Below, in pieces: positions 39,665 to 48,779 of a stretch of DNA of 64,000 nucleotides. A model generated the notes under the pieces. That model did no database searches. It saw only the letters and a program-made list of their open reading frames with translations, and was not told where the DNA came from. Position 1 is the first letter of the stretch. Every line of letters begins with the position of its first letter. Source of the DNA: Bordetella sp. 02P26C-1 (GTDB taxonomy: Bacteria; Pseudomonadota; Gammaproteobacteria; Burkholderiales; Burkholderiaceae_B); assembly GCF_009763255.1 (NCBI RefSeq), contig NZ_WSJB01000018.1, positions 1 to 64,000 on the forward strand, written 5' to 3'. The translations under genes and the position numbers were made by a program.

Positions 39665-40483
39665 ATGAAGACCCCGCACAACGCATTCAAAGCCGCGCTT
39701 GCCGCCAAGCAAGCGCAAATCGGCCTGTGGTTAGGTCTGGGCAGCCCTTATACGGCGGAAATTTGCGCGGGCGCGGGCTTTGACTGGCTACTGATCGATG
39801 GCGAGCATGGACCCAACGACACGCAAACCTTGCTGTCGCAACTACAGTCCATCGCCGCGTATCCGCATACGCACCCCATCGCGCGCATTCCCATGGGCCA
39901 TGGCGAAATCGGCGAAATGCTGATCAAACAGTATCTGGATCTTGGCGCGCAAACCTTGCTCGTGCCCATGGTGGACACGCCCGAGCAAGCGGCCCGTATC
40001 GTAAGCGCCGCGCGCTACCCGCAAAACGATGGCAAAGGCGGCATACGCGGCATGGCCGGCGCGCGGGCCTCGATGTGGGGTCGGCGTACGGACTACTACC
40101 AGGAAGCGAACAATCAGCTGTGCTTGCTGCTGCAAGTGGAAACGCGCCAGGGCCTGGCGAATCTGGATGCCATTGCCGCCACCGAAGGCGTGGACGGCAT
40201 TTTCATCGGCCCGGCGGATCTGTCGGCGTCGATGGGGCATGTCGGCAATTCCAGCCACCCGGAAGTCCAAGCCGCCATCGAAGACGCCATTGCCCGTATT
40301 CTCAAAGCCGGCAAGGCTCCCGGCATCCTGACCTCCAACGAAACGCTCGCTCGTAAATATCTGGAACTCGGTTGCACGTTCGTCGCCGTGGGGCTGGATA
40401 CGGGCATCCTGGTGCAAGGCACCAGCGCGCTGGCCGCCCGTTATAAGACGGTGCAGAAGGTCGAGCAAGGCACTACGTATTAA
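39665..40483 (+). CDS. HpcH/HpaI family aldolase (4-hydroxy-2-oxoheptanedioate aldolase-like)
   Basis: 272 residues, class II pyruvate aldolase of the HpaI group. Candidate catalytic and metal residues are all present: His48 (IDGEHGPND), Arg74 (ARIPMGHG), Glu159 ([10 protein letters not shown]) and Asp185 ([11 protein letters not shown]). The [16 protein letters not shown] segment (about 126-141) is the usual substrate loop, and the C-terminus has [28 protein letters not shown]. In relatives it splits 4-hydroxy-2-oxo-heptanedioate to pyruvate and succinic semialdehyde in homoprotocatechuate breakdown. No other hpa gene is nearby, so the substrate may differ. GGAG lies 9 bases before the ATG. 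Confidence 0.9.
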   Translation: MKTPHNAFKAALAAKQAQIGLWLGLGSPYTAEICAGAGFDWLLIDGEHGPNDTQTLLSQLQSIAAYPHTHPIARIPMGHGEIGEMLIKQYLDLGAQTLLVPMVDTPEQAARIVSAARYPQNDGKGGIRGMAGARASMWGRRTDYYQEANNQLCLLLQVETRQGLANLDAIAATEGVDGIFIGPADLSASMGHVGNSSHPEVQAAIEDAIARILKAGKAPGILTSNETLARKYLELGCTFVAVGLDTGILVQGTSALAARYKTVQKVEQGTTY

Positions 40484-40497
40484 GCGCCCCATGAACT

Positions 40498-40536
40498 GAG
40501 CGGCCATCGCGCGGCTCGTTGCGCCGCGCACCGCTC
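40498..40536. terminator. Nested hairpin between convergent aldolase and XRE regulator genes
   Basis: GAGCGG (40498-40503) pairs with CCGCTC (40531-40536). Inside, GCGCGGC (40509-40515) pairs with GCCGCGC (40523-40529) around a 7-base loop. It lies in the 72-base gap between two convergent genes and has no T-run. It is likely a shared transcript end. Confidence 0.45.
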
Positions 40537-40555
40537 TGCGTTCAGCACGCTTGCG

Positions 40556-41377
40556 TCAAGCGTTCTGCAACAGCATCACCAGCTTCAAATCCGGGTGCGT
40601 GGCCAGACGGAAGGTCGTTTGCTGATAGGCCAGCCGGCCATGGCGCGGATGCTGGAACTCTCGAAGACCGCCTTCGCGCTCGACCACGGCATGGCGCGTC
40701 CACCAGTGCGCGAACACCTCGCTTTCGCGATTGAGCTCGTCTAACAGCGTCAGCACATCCGGTTCATCCAGATGCGCGCCCGCATCGGCGCGGAATTCCG
40801 CCACCACGCGGCGCGCGCGCTGGTCCCAGTCCACGACAAGTTCGCGCGCGGCCGGATTCAGAAAGATATAACGCAGCAAATTGGGTTGGGCATCGCGCAA
40901 CGGCCAATCGTCAAACAGGTCGTTCATCGGCACGTTGTGCACCAGCACGTTCCATGCGCGGTCGAGCACATAGGCGGGTGCCGTGATGGCATCCACGCAT
41001 TCACGCAGCAGGCCGGGTGCCTCGCTATCCTCATCACGCGGGTGTTGCGGGTCCGCGCATTCAGCCAGCTCGAACAGATAGGCCCGCTCGGCGCGCGCCA
41101 ACTGCAGCACGCCCGCAATGCGCGCCCACACCGCCGGCGAGACCGTGACCTCGCGTCCCTGCTCGATCCACGTATACCAAGTCACGCTGATGCCACACAG
41201 CTGCGCGACCTCTTCCCGCCGCAGTCCAGGCGTGCGGCGCCGCATACCATCGGGCAGCCCCGCCATCTGCGGGGTAATCCGAGCACGCGCGGCGCGCACG
41301 AACTCCCCCAACGCCTGTCGGCGGCGGGTGGAACTATCAGGCGAAGCGAGCAAGGCAGACCGGGAGGGGGGATTCAT
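40556..41377 (-). CDS. XRE/MmyB-type transcriptional regulator
   Basis: 273 residues from the ATG at 41377 (MNPPSRSALLASPDSS); an in-frame ATG at 41449 would add 24 residues. Neither has a strong ribosome site. The N-terminal Cro/C1-type HTH (about residues 20-90) includes LGEFVRAARARITPQ and RRTPGLRREEVAQLCGISVTWYTWIEQGREVTVS. The C-terminal MmyB ligand-binding domain, a PAS-like fold (about 115-270), has ITAPAYVLDRAWNVLVHN, LLRYIFLNPAARELVVDWDQRARRVVAEFR and the terminal FRLATHPDLKLVMLL. In Streptomyces MmyB-type proteins sense small molecules or fatty acids. Targets here are unknown; the gene is divergent from gtrA. Confidence 0.9.
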   Translation of the reverse strand: MNPPSRSALLASPDSSTRRRQALGEFVRAARARITPQMAGLPDGMRRRTPGLRREEVAQLCGISVTWYTWIEQGREVTVSPAVWARIAGVLQLARAERAYLFELAECADPQHPRDEDSEAPGLLRECVDAITAPAYVLDRAWNVLVHNVPMNDLFDDWPLRDAQPNLLRYIFLNPAARELVVDWDQRARRVVAEFRADAGAHLDEPDVLTLLDELNRESEVFAHWWTRHAVVEREGGLREFQHPRHGRLAYQQTTFRLATHPDLKLVMLLQNA

Positions 41378-41555
41378 ACCCTGGCAACAAGCGGAGGTAA
41401 ATGATGAAGGTTCAAATCTTAACTCTCTCAATCGGGCCGAAGACAGCATGTTTATGTTGCGCTAAGTCCGATTTGCCATAAACCCCAGGCTTAAAAGCGC
41501 CCTGTCAAACTGGTCGCGCTATTGTCGCAAACCGATTTATAGGTTTTTCTTCAAT

Positions 41556-41951
41556 ATGCGTAACCTGCTGCATCAGATTGGTTTATTCGTCGCTGTCGGC
41601 TGCGCTGCATCGGCCACGCATTGGGCCATCGCCGTAGGCTGTGTGGAAGCGTTCGGCATGGCGCCATTGACGGCGAACCTGGCCGGATGGCTGGTGGCCT
41701 TTGTTGTCGCATTCAGCGGCCATCACAACTTCACCTTTCGACATGCCGCCGTGCCTTGGGCCATGGCGGCACGGCGCTTTTTCTTCGTTTCCGCTGCCGG
41801 CATCACGATTAACCAGATCGCCTATGCCGGCTTGCTGCACGCCACCTCGATTCCGTATGACGTGTTGCTGGGGGTAGTCCTGGCAGGGATGGCGATGGTT
41901 ACGTTCGTCATCAGCCGGTTATGGGCTTTCCGTGATGAAGCTCGTGCATGA
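41556..41951 (+). CDS. gtrA: GtrA-family flippase-like membrane protein
   Basis: 131 residues with four hydrophobic helices, the GtrA layout. FVAVGCAASATHWAIAVGCVEAFGMAP forms helix 1, NLAGWLVAFVVAFSGHHNFTFR helix 2 with the family motif (S)-x-x-N-(F/Y)-x-(F/W)-(T)-F, and RFFFVSAAGITINQIAYAG helix 3. In phage and Shigella systems GtrA moves undecaprenyl-phosphate-glucose across the inner membrane for modification of O-antigen. It overlaps gtrB slightly and begins a three-gene module. The recipient glycan in this organism is unknown. Confidence 0.9.
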   Translation: MRNLLHQIGLFVAVGCAASATHWAIAVGCVEAFGMAPLTANLAGWLVAFVVAFSGHHNFTFRHAAVPWAMAARRFFFVSAAGITINQIAYAGLLHATSIPYDVLLGVVLAGMAMVTFVISRLWAFRDEARA

Positions 41952-43005
41952 TCCACCCCGCGGTCACGCTGCGGCGGCTGCGATGAAACCGGATCTCATC
42001 TCTCTGATCATCCCCTTCTACAACGAGGGGCGGGCCGTCGATCTTTTTTTCCAGGCCATCGACGAGGTCCTGGCCGCGCTGGATCAATATGAATTCGAGC
42101 TGGTGTGCGTCGACGATGGCAGCCGCGACGATACGCTGCATCGGCTCATCGCGCATGCGCACACTGACTCTCGCATTACGGTTGTCGAGCTCACGCGCAA
42201 TTTCGGCAAAGAGGCCGCGATGACGGCGGGGATTCACCATGCCCGAGGCATCGCGGCCATTGTGCTGGATGCCGACTTGCAAGATCCGCCCGAGCTCATC
42301 GGGCAAATGCTGGCGACCTGGAAAAGCGAGAGCGCCGATATGGTGCTCGCACGCCGAGCCGATCGGACATGCGATGGCGCGCTTAAACGCCTGACGGCCA
42401 AGTGGTTCTATCGACTGCACAATCGCGTCGCGAACGTACAGATCCCTGAAAATGTCGGTGACTTTCGCTTGATGACTCGGCCCGTTCTTGATGCGCTAAA
42501 GGCATTGCCCGAACGGCAACGATTCATGAAGGGGCTGTTTGCCTGGGTCGGTTTCAAGACAGTCACCATCGACTACGTCAGACAAGGCCGCGCCGCCGGC
42601 ACGACGAAATTCTCCGGCTGGAAACTATGGAATTTCGCGTTGGATGGCGTGAGCGCTTTTTCCACGATGCCCTTACGCGTCTGGACGTATCTGGGTGGGG
42701 TCGTGAGCCTGCTGACGGCGCTATATGCCCTGTATTACGTGACGCGCGTGCTGACGCAAGGCATCGACGTGCCAGGCTATGCGTCGCTCCTGATCGCGGT
42801 GTTGTTCTTTGGCGGCGTGCAGCTGGTGAGCGTCGGCATACTCGGCGAGTACATGGGCAGGATCCACGAAGAGGTCAAGCAAAGGCCGATCTATCTGGTA
42901 CGGGCAATCCATCATCAACACGCGCTGTACGCCCATGAAACGCCAACCACTGCCCGCCACAGCGCCTCACACCTCGATGTCCATCCCGGGAATCACCATG
43001 AGTAG
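41935..43005 (+). CDS. gtrB: GtrB-like undecaprenyl-phosphate glucosyltransferase (bactoprenol glucosyltransferase)
   Basis: 356 residues from the ATG at 41935; a GTG directly before it is also possible. It is a family-2 glycosyltransferase with LISLIIPFYNEG near residue 22, VCVDDGSRDDT near 61, FGKEAAMTAGIHHA near 88 and the metal/nucleotide motif VLDADLQDPPELI near 107-119. FRLMTRPVLDAL and the QRFMKGLFAWVGFKT acceptor motif follow. Two C-terminal helices (TYLGGVVSLLTALYALYYV and LLIAVLFFGGVQLVSVGILGEYMGRI) anchor it to the membrane. The enzyme transfers glucose from UDP-glucose to undecaprenyl phosphate. It overlaps gtrA by 17 bases and gtrC by 8 bases. Confidence 0.92.
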   Translation: MKLVHDPPRGHAAAAAMKPDLISLIIPFYNEGRAVDLFFQAIDEVLAALDQYEFELVCVDDGSRDDTLHRLIAHAHTDSRITVVELTRNFGKEAAMTAGIHHARGIAAIVLDADLQDPPELIGQMLATWKSESADMVLARRADRTCDGALKRLTAKWFYRLHNRVANVQIPENVGDFRLMTRPVLDALKALPERQRFMKGLFAWVGFKTVTIDYVRQGRAAGTTKFSGWKLWNFALDGVSAFSTMPLRVWTYLGGVVSLLTALYALYYVTRVLTQGIDVPGYASLLIAVLFFGGVQLVSVGILGEYMGRIHEEVKQRPIYLVRAIHHQHALYAHETPTTARHSASHLDVHPGNHHE

Positions 43006-44524
43006 CCACAGACACGGGCGGCGATACGACTGCCCGAAAGCCTTTCTATGGGCGTTTGCGCTCTACTTCATCGCGATCATGCCCATTCTGCGCGCCGATC
43101 GTTATTACGTGGACGACATGGGGCGGGCGCTCACTGGGTATCTGGGATGGTCCGGCGATGGCCGCCCATTGGCCAACGTCTTTATGGAGGTCTTCAATCT
43201 CGGCACGCCGCTGACCGATATATCACCACTGCCGCAGATCGTCAGTATTGCCATCCTGGCCGCGCTGGCGGTGAGCGTGGCCCGGTATTTCCGGATTAAT
43301 GGAACCATCCTGCCCGCGCTGGTTTTCGCGCCCATGGTGATCGGCCCGTTCTTCTTGGAGAACCTGTCCTATAAATTCGACGCGCTGACCATGACGCTGG
43401 CGGTCTTCCTGGCCTTGGTAACGGTGTTGAAAACGCGCGCCGACCTGACGGGCGCCCTGCTGGGCATACTCGGCCTGGTCGCGTCCCTGAGCCTGTATCA
43501 GCCGGCGTTTAATGTCTTTCTTGTATTCACGACGATACAGCTGGTCTATCTGCAGCGGCAAGACGCGCCCGTGCCTGTCTGGGCGGGCCTGTTGGTCATG
43601 CGGGTCGCACAGGCCCTCGCGGCGCTGATCCTCTACAAGCCACTGGCCGCCTCCAGTATCAAGGGCGCCTATTCCGCGCGTCACAGTCAGCTTGCGCCGT
43701 TTAGCGACCTGCCGGCCGTGGTCGGCCGCAATGTCCTGCTGTTCTGGGACTATGTCACCGCGGCCTTGACGTCGATCTGGGGTCGTACGCTGCTCATCTG
43801 GATCGCTGCGGCCATCATCATCGCGCTGGGGTTTTCGATCCGGTACATCATGCGTCATTGGGCGGGTCGGCCGGCGTGGCAGCGCCTATTGATGGTGGTG
43901 GCAGCGCTGGGCATCGTCCCGGCCTTGGTGATGACTTGCTGGGGGCCGATGCTGGCCCTGCTGCATCCGGTGCTGCTGCCACGCACCATGATTGGATTCG
44001 GCGCCTTGGCCGCCGGCGCCAGTCTGCTGATCGTGCTCGCCTTGCCCGCGCACCTGCCTCCCCGCTGGCAGGCGGGGATCGCGGCCGTCCCATTGCTTGG
44101 TCTGGTTCTTTTTTCCCACGTGTATGGCAACACGCTAAAGTTGCAAAAGGACCTGGAGGACTCGCTGGCCCGCCAGATCAGCGACGATCTGGCCGTCATC
44201 GCTGCCGAGCGCGAGCTCCGGCAATTCACGATGATCGGTCACGCCGCGCGGCCGGCGGTGGCGCGCAACAACATGAAAAAGTATCCGCTGCTAGGCGTGC
44301 TCGTGCCGGTGCATCTGAAGGACGAATGGGGATGGCCGGTCGATCAACTTCAGCACTTCGGCCTTACCGTCACGATGGCCAAAGAGCCAGAGAGGCCCGA
44401 GCTCATCAAACACGTGTGCCACGACGATGCCCAACCGATCGTTCGGCGTGGGAGCTATCGGGTCTACGTGGCCGATGATCTGGCCGTCGTCGTGTTAGGT
44501 GAGGCAAAGTGCGAGGCGCCTTAA
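42998..44524 (+). CDS. gtrC: GtrC-like membrane glucosyltransferase (Glucos_trans_II domain)
   Basis: 508 residues from the ATG at 42998 (MSSHRHGRRYDCPKAF), which overlaps the gtrB stop and has GGGAA about 7 bases upstream. It is a polytopic inner-membrane protein with about ten helices. The family pattern appears at the first periplasmic loop: ADRYYVDDMGRALTGYLGW, with catalytic acidic residues DD, then SGDGRPLANVFMEVFNLG. The C-terminal 110 residues form a soluble, probably periplasmic tail (LGVLVPVHLKDEWGWP, Cys at VCHDDAQPI and GEAKCEAP). This gene is the variable, acceptor-specific member of gtr clusters and adds glucose to lipopolysaccharide or another surface glycan. Base composition looks somewhat lower in GC than the neighbours. 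Confidence 0.85.
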   Translation: MSSHRHGRRYDCPKAFLWAFALYFIAIMPILRADRYYVDDMGRALTGYLGWSGDGRPLANVFMEVFNLGTPLTDISPLPQIVSIAILAALAVSVARYFRINGTILPALVFAPMVIGPFFLENLSYKFDALTMTLAVFLALVTVLKTRADLTGALLGILGLVASLSLYQPAFNVFLVFTTIQLVYLQRQDAPVPVWAGLLVMRVAQALAALILYKPLAASSIKGAYSARHSQLAPFSDLPAVVGRNVLLFWDYVTAALTSIWGRTLLIWIAAAIIIALGFSIRYIMRHWAGRPAWQRLLMVVAALGIVPALVMTCWGPMLALLHPVLLPRTMIGFGALAAGASLLIVLALPAHLPPRWQAGIAAVPLLGLVLFSHVYGNTLKLQKDLEDSLARQISDDLAVIAAERELRQFTMIGHAARPAVARNNMKKYPLLGVLVPVHLKDEWGWPVDQLQHFGLTVTMAKEPERPELIKHVCHDDAQPIVRRGSYRVYVADDLAVVVLGEAKCEAP

Positions 44525-44620
44525 TGAAGCATGTCACGTAGCGCTTGAGCGAGACACCGTACGTGCCACCGTAGTTAGCAATGCGATACGGACATCAAAG
44601 TTCAGACGTTCGATACCGCC

Positions 44621-44646
44621 GCGGGTGACGCCTCAGCGTCACCCGC
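44621..44646. terminator. Bidirectional terminator between convergent gtrC and metH
   Basis: GCGGGTGACGC (44621-44631) and GCGTCACCCGC (44636-44646) form a perfect 11-base-pair stem with a 4-base loop (CTCA). On the plus strand it is followed by GTCTTCGTT, a weak T-rich tail. It lies in the middle of the 164-base gap between the two convergent genes. It is the strongest hairpin of this kind in the window. Confidence 0.75.
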
Positions 44647-44688
44647 GTCTTCGTTGCGCGCGCCTGAAGGGGCTTCCTGCCTGTGCGC

Positions 44689-47600
44689 CTACCCCAGATT
44701 ACTCGCCAAGGTACGCCGCACGTCTTCTTCGCGACGGCCGCTGCGCGCGACGTAGTCGGCGATTTGGTCCTCGCCTATCGTACCGACGTTGAAGTACTGC
44801 GACTGCGGATGGCTGAAGTAGAACCCGGATACGCTGGAAGCCGGGAACATCGCGTAGCTGTCGGTGAGCATCATGCCGATATCATTACCGTCCAACACCT
44901 CGAACATATCGGTTTTCACCACGTGTTCGGGGCATGCCGGGTAACCCGGCGCCGGGCGTATACCCACGTACTTCTCGGCAATCATCTCATCGTTGGACAA
45001 CGCCTCGTCGGGCGCATAGCCCCACAGGTCCTGACGCACGCGCGCGTGCAAGCATTCCGCGAAGGCCTCGGCCAGACGATCGGCGAGCGACTTGAGCATG
45101 ATGCTGGAATAGTCGTCCATCGCGGCCTGGAATTCGGCCTCTTTTTTCTCGATGCCCAGACCGGCGGTCACGGCGAACATGCCGATGTAATCGGCCACGC
45201 CGCTGGATTTAGGCGCGATGAAGTCAGCGAGACACTTATTGCTCACGCCCTCGCGCTTGGCGCCTTGCTGGCGCACATTGCGATAGGTGAACAATACCTC
45301 GGTGCGCGATTCGTCGGTATAGATCTCGATGTCGTCATCATTGACGGTGTTGGCCGGGTAGAACGCCACCGCGCCATTGGCGGTGAGCCAGCGGCCTTCG
45401 ATGATGCGTTTGAGCATGGCTTGCCCGTCGGCATAGACCTTTTTCGCCTGCTCGCCGACGACCTTGTCTTCCAGAATGGCCGGGAATTGGCCGAACAGAC
45501 TCCAGGTCTGGAAAAACGGCGTCCAGTCCACGTACTTCGCGATCTCGGCCAAGTCATAGCTCTTGAACGCGCGCCGGCCGATGAATTTGGGGCGCGGCGG
45601 CGTGTAGTTGGCCCAATCGATTTGCGGTCGTGCCGCGCGCGCATCCGCCAACGAAATCAGCGGCGTGGCCTTGCGATTGGCATGGCGGCGACGGACTTCC
45701 TCGTATTCTTGCGCGATCTCGTCGATGTAGGCTTGCGCCTGATCGGACACGAGGTTCGCCGCCACGCCCACGGCGCGGCTCGCGTCGGGCGTGTAGATCA
45801 CCGGGCCGTCGTAGTTCGGCGCGATCTTCACGGCAGTGTGGACACGGCTGGTGGTCGCCCCGCCGATCATCAACGGAATCTTGCGATCGCGGAAATACGG
45901 GTCACGCTGCATTTCCGAGGCCACGTAGGCCATCTCTTCCAAGCTCGGCGTAATCAGGCCGGACAGACCCACGATATCGGCCTCTTCTTCCTTGGCCTTT
46001 TGCAGGATCTGAGCGCACGGCACCATCACGCCCATGTTCACGACTTCGAAGTTATTACATTGCAGCACGACCGAGACGATGTTCTTGCCGATATCGTGCA
46101 CATCGCCCTTCACAGTGGCGATCACCATCTTGCCCTTGGCGCGCACATCGCCGCCCGCGGCCGCGATCTGGCGTTTCTCTTCCTCGATGAAAGGAATCAA
46201 GTGCGCCACGGCCTGCTTCATCACGCGCGCGGACTTCACGACCTGGGGCAGGAACATCTTGCCGGCGCCGAACAGGTCGCCCACGATATTCATGCCGTCC
46301 ATCAACGGCCCTTCGATCACCTCGATCGGGCGGCCACCGGCGGCGGCGATTTCCTGACGGACTTCCTCGGTGTCTTCGACGATGAACGTCGTGATGCCGT
46401 GGACCAAGGCGTGCGACAAGCGCTCGCGTACCGGCGCGGCGCGCCAGGCGAGGTCTTCTTCCTTCTTCGCGCCCGAGCCTTTGACCGAATCGGCGAACTG
46501 CACCAGACGCTCGGTCGGCGTGCGCTCGTCGCTGGGGTCGGTTTTACCCACGGGCTCGGCCCGATCGAGAATGACGTCTTCCACCAGATCGCGCAGCGTC
46601 GGATCCAGGTCCGCATACACGCCCAGCTGACCGGCGTTGACGATACCCATCGTCAGGCCTTCGCGGATGGCGTAGTAGAGGAACACCGTGTGAATGGCCT
46701 CGCGCATCGGCTCGTTGCCACGGAACGAGAAGCTGACGTTCGAGATCCCGCCGGAGATCCGCGCGTAAGGCAGGTTCTGGCGAATCCAACGCGTGCCCTC
46801 GATGAAGTCCATCGCGTAGTGATTGTGCTCGTCGATGCCCGTGGCGACAGCGAACACGTTGGGATCAAAGATGATGTCTTCCGGCGGGAAGTTTTCTTCT
46901 TCGACCAGAATCTTGTAGGCGCGCCCGCAGATTTCCTGGCGACGCGCGAGCGTATCGGCCTGCCCTTGTTCGTCAAAGGCCATCACGACCACGGCCGCAC
47001 CGTAACGGCGGCACAGACGCGCATGCTCGCGGAAGGCCTCGACACCCTCTTTCATGGAGATCGAGTTGACCACGGGCTTGCCCTGCACGCATTTCAGACC
47101 CGCTTCGATCACTTCCCATTTCGAGCTGTCGATCATGAGGGGCACGCGGGCGATATCGGGCTCGGATGCGATCAGATTCAGGAACCGATGCATGCACGCC
47201 ACCGAATCGAGCATGGCTTCGTCCATGTTCACATCGATGATCTGCGCGCCGTTCTCGACCTGCTGCCGCGCGACCGCCAGGGCCTCGTCGTACTTTTCTT
47301 CGCGAATCAGGCGGGCAAACATTTTGCTGCCCGTCACGTTGGTGCGCTCGCCGACGTTGACGAAGAGGGAGTCTTCGTCGATGTTCAGTGGCTCCAGGCC
47401 AGACAAGCGGGTTTTCACCGGCACATCGGGCACCACGCGCGGCGTCAAGGTTTGCACTTTTTCGGCAATCGCGCGGATATGGTCGGGCGTCGTGCCGCAG
47501 CATCCGCCCGCCATGTTCACCAGACCGGCGCGCGCGAACTCTTCCAACAACCCCGAGGTGTCGGCCGGCGACTCGTCAAAGCCGGTCTCGGCCATCGGGT

Positions 47601-48462
47601 TGGGCAAGCCGGCGTTGGGATACACGCACACATAGGTGTCGCAGATCTTGGACAGTTCCGCCACATACGGACGCATCAGCGCCGCGCCCAGCGCGCAGTT
47701 CAGGCCGATCGTGATGGGGCGCGCATGACGCACGGAGTTCCAGAATGCCTCGACCGTCTGGCCCGACAAAATGCGCCCCGACGCATCGGTCACCGTGCCG
47801 GAGATCATGACGGGCAAACGGATACCGCGTTCTTCGAACACCGATTCGACGGCGAAAATCGCGGCCTTGGCGTTCAACGTGTCGAAGATGGTCTCGATCA
47901 GCACAACGTCGATCCCGCCATCGAGCAGCCCGTTGAGCTGTTCGACATAGGCAATACGCAGCTCGTCAAACGTAATGTTGCGCGCGCCCGGATCATTCAC
48001 ATCGGGCGAAATCGACGCTGTCTTCGGTTGCGGGCCCAACGCACCCGCGACAAAGCGCGGACGCTCCGGTGTGCTGTACGCATCGCAGGCCGCGCGCGCG
48101 AGCTTGGCGGATTCCAGATTCAGCTCATAAGCCAGCCCGGGCAAGTCATAGTCGCCCTGCGCGATCGAGGTTGCGCCAAACGTATTGGTCTCGATGACAT
48201 CGGCGCCGGCTTCCAGATATTGGCGATGGATCTCGTCAATGATGTCCGGGCGCACCAGCGACAGCAGTTCGTTATCGCCCTTCAAGTCCTTGGGATGATC
48301 GGCGAAGCGTTGACCACGGAAATCGGCCTCGCCCAGCTTATAGCGCTGGATCATGGTGCCCATAGCACCATCCAGAATCAGGATGCGCTGACCAAGCAGG
48401 CGGGCGAAATCGCCACCTCGGGTATAGGACGAAGGCGGATAAGGCAGACGGGGATACGACAC
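44689..48462 (-). CDS. metH: Cobalamin-dependent methionine synthase
   Basis: About 1257 residues from the GTG at 48462 (reading [16 protein letters not shown]), which has GAGA just upstream; a GTG at 48513 (17 codons longer) is also open. MetH moves a methyl group from methyltetrahydrofolate to homocysteine via B12. The domains in order are: homocysteine/zinc ([13 protein letters not shown] near 32; zinc Cys in GLNCALGA and [13 protein letters not shown] near 320), pterin-binding ([12 protein letters not shown] near 357), cap, then B12-binding with the axial His789 in [17 protein letters not shown] and the [11 protein letters not shown] motif. The C-terminal reactivation domain has [12 protein letters not shown]. 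All four modules are intact. It is divergent from a B12 riboswitch/btuB. Confidence 0.97.
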   Translation of the reverse strand: MSYPRLPYPPSSYTRGGDFARLLGQRILILDGAMGTMIQRYKLGEADFRGQRFADHPKDLKGDNELLSLVRPDIIDEIHRQYLEAGADVIETNTFGATSIAQGDYDLPGLAYELNLESAKLARAACDAYSTPERPRFVAGALGPQPKTASISPDVNDPGARNITFDELRIAYVEQLNGLLDGGIDVVLIETIFDTLNAKAAIFAVESVFEERGIRLPVMISGTVTDASGRILSGQTVEAFWNSVRHARPITIGLNCALGAALMRPYVAELSKICDTYVCVYPNAGLPNPMAETGFDESPADTSGLLEEFARAGLVNMAGGCCGTTPDHIRAIAEKVQTLTPRVVPDVPVKTRLSGLEPLNIDEDSLFVNVGERTNVTGSKMFARLIREEKYDEALAVARQQVENGAQIIDVNMDEAMLDSVACMHRFLNLIASEPDIARVPLMIDSSKWEVIEAGLKCVQGKPVVNSISMKEGVEAFREHARLCRRYGAAVVVMAFDEQGQADTLARRQEICGRAYKILVEEENFPPEDIIFDPNVFAVATGIDEHNHYAMDFIEGTRWIRQNLPYARISGGISNVSFSFRGNEPMREAIHTVFLYYAIREGLTMGIVNAGQLGVYADLDPTLRDLVEDVILDRAEPVGKTDPSDERTPTERLVQFADSVKGSGAKKEEDLAWRAAPVRERLSHALVHGITTFIVEDTEEVRQEIAAAGGRPIEVIEGPLMDGMNIVGDLFGAGKMFLPQVVKSARVMKQAVAHLIPFIEEEKRQIAAAGGDVRAKGKMVIATVKGDVHDIGKNIVSVVLQCNNFEVVNMGVMVPCAQILQKAKEEEADIVGLSGLITPSLEEMAYVASEMQRDPYFRDRKIPLMIGGATTSRVHTAVKIAPNYDGPVIYTPDASRAVGVAANLVSDQAQAYIDEIAQEYEEVRRRHANRKATPLISLADARAARPQIDWANYTPPRPKFIGRRAFKSYDLAEIAKYVDWTPFFQTWSLFGQFPAILEDKVVGEQAKKVYADGQAMLKRIIEGRWLTANGAVAFYPANTVNDDDIEIYTDESRTEVLFTYRNVRQQGAKREGVSNKCLADFIAPKSSGVADYIGMFAVTAGLGIEKKEAEFQAAMDDYSSIMLKSLADRLAEAFAECLHARVRQDLWGYAPDEALSNDEMIAEKYVGIRPAPGYPACPEHVVKTDMFEVLDGNDIGMMLTDSYAMFPASSVSGFYFSHPQSQYFNVGTIGEDQIADYVARSGRREEDVRRTLASNLG

Positions 48463-48557
48463 GGGGTTATCTCGAAATGGCGAAAAAGGCAGGAACTGCC
48501 CGAAAACCGACACTTGATGGTAACAAAACGGCTGAGTTCCTGTCTCTGGATGCTACA

Positions 48558-48589
48558 GTTGCGCCCCGAACAGGTGCTTCGGGCGCAAC
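48558..48589 (+). promoter_or_regulatory. Strong hairpin at the 5' edge of the cobalamin riboswitch
   Basis: GTTGCGCC(C)CGAA (48558-48570) can pair with TTCGGGCGCAAC (48578-48589): 12 base pairs with one bulged C. The 7-base loop is CAGGTGC, which is the conserved GGTGC start of the riboswitch. It would compete with, or form part of, the aptamer's first helices. It could be the P1-P2 entry or an anti-aptamer stem. Confidence 0.45.
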
Positions 48590-48712
48590 ACGCGCGCCGA
48601 AGGTAAACGGGAAACAGGAAGACGCTCGACGCGTCCAGCCTGTGCTGCCCCCGCAACGGTCCCCATGTCGCCAGACGACATGGCAGCCCGATACCGGCCA
48701 GTTCGACTAGCG
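48571..48712 (+). ncRNA. Cobalamin (B12) riboswitch
   Basis: The conserved elements occur in order. AGGTGC lies at about 48572-48577 and GGTAAACGGGAA at about 48602. CAGGAA and its partner CCAGCCTGTG follow, then the hallmark GCTGCCCCCGCAAC (about 48642-48656). The sequence CCATGTCG...CGACATGG is a stem (48663-48682), and the core ends with CAGCCCGATACCGGCC (48684-48699). It lies 68 bases before the btuB ATG and is transcribed toward it. When adenosylcobalamin binds, such elements switch off B12 uptake, probably by masking the ribosome site here. This region also fills most of the 317-base gap between metH and btuB. I see no other gene in the gap. Confidence 0.9.
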
Positions 48713-48779
48713 GGACGCGAGATCGCGCCCCATTCCCGAGAACGACGTGCGGGGTCGCGCGTCATACCGAGGTTATTTC

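Noticed and set aside
44683..48606. Open frame of 1307 codons on the plus strand opposite metH
   Set aside because: It lies fully antisense to metH in a codon-biased GC-rich gene, has no family motif and is rich in Arg/His/Ala/Asp in the way of antisense shadows. metH has all its domains on the other strand.
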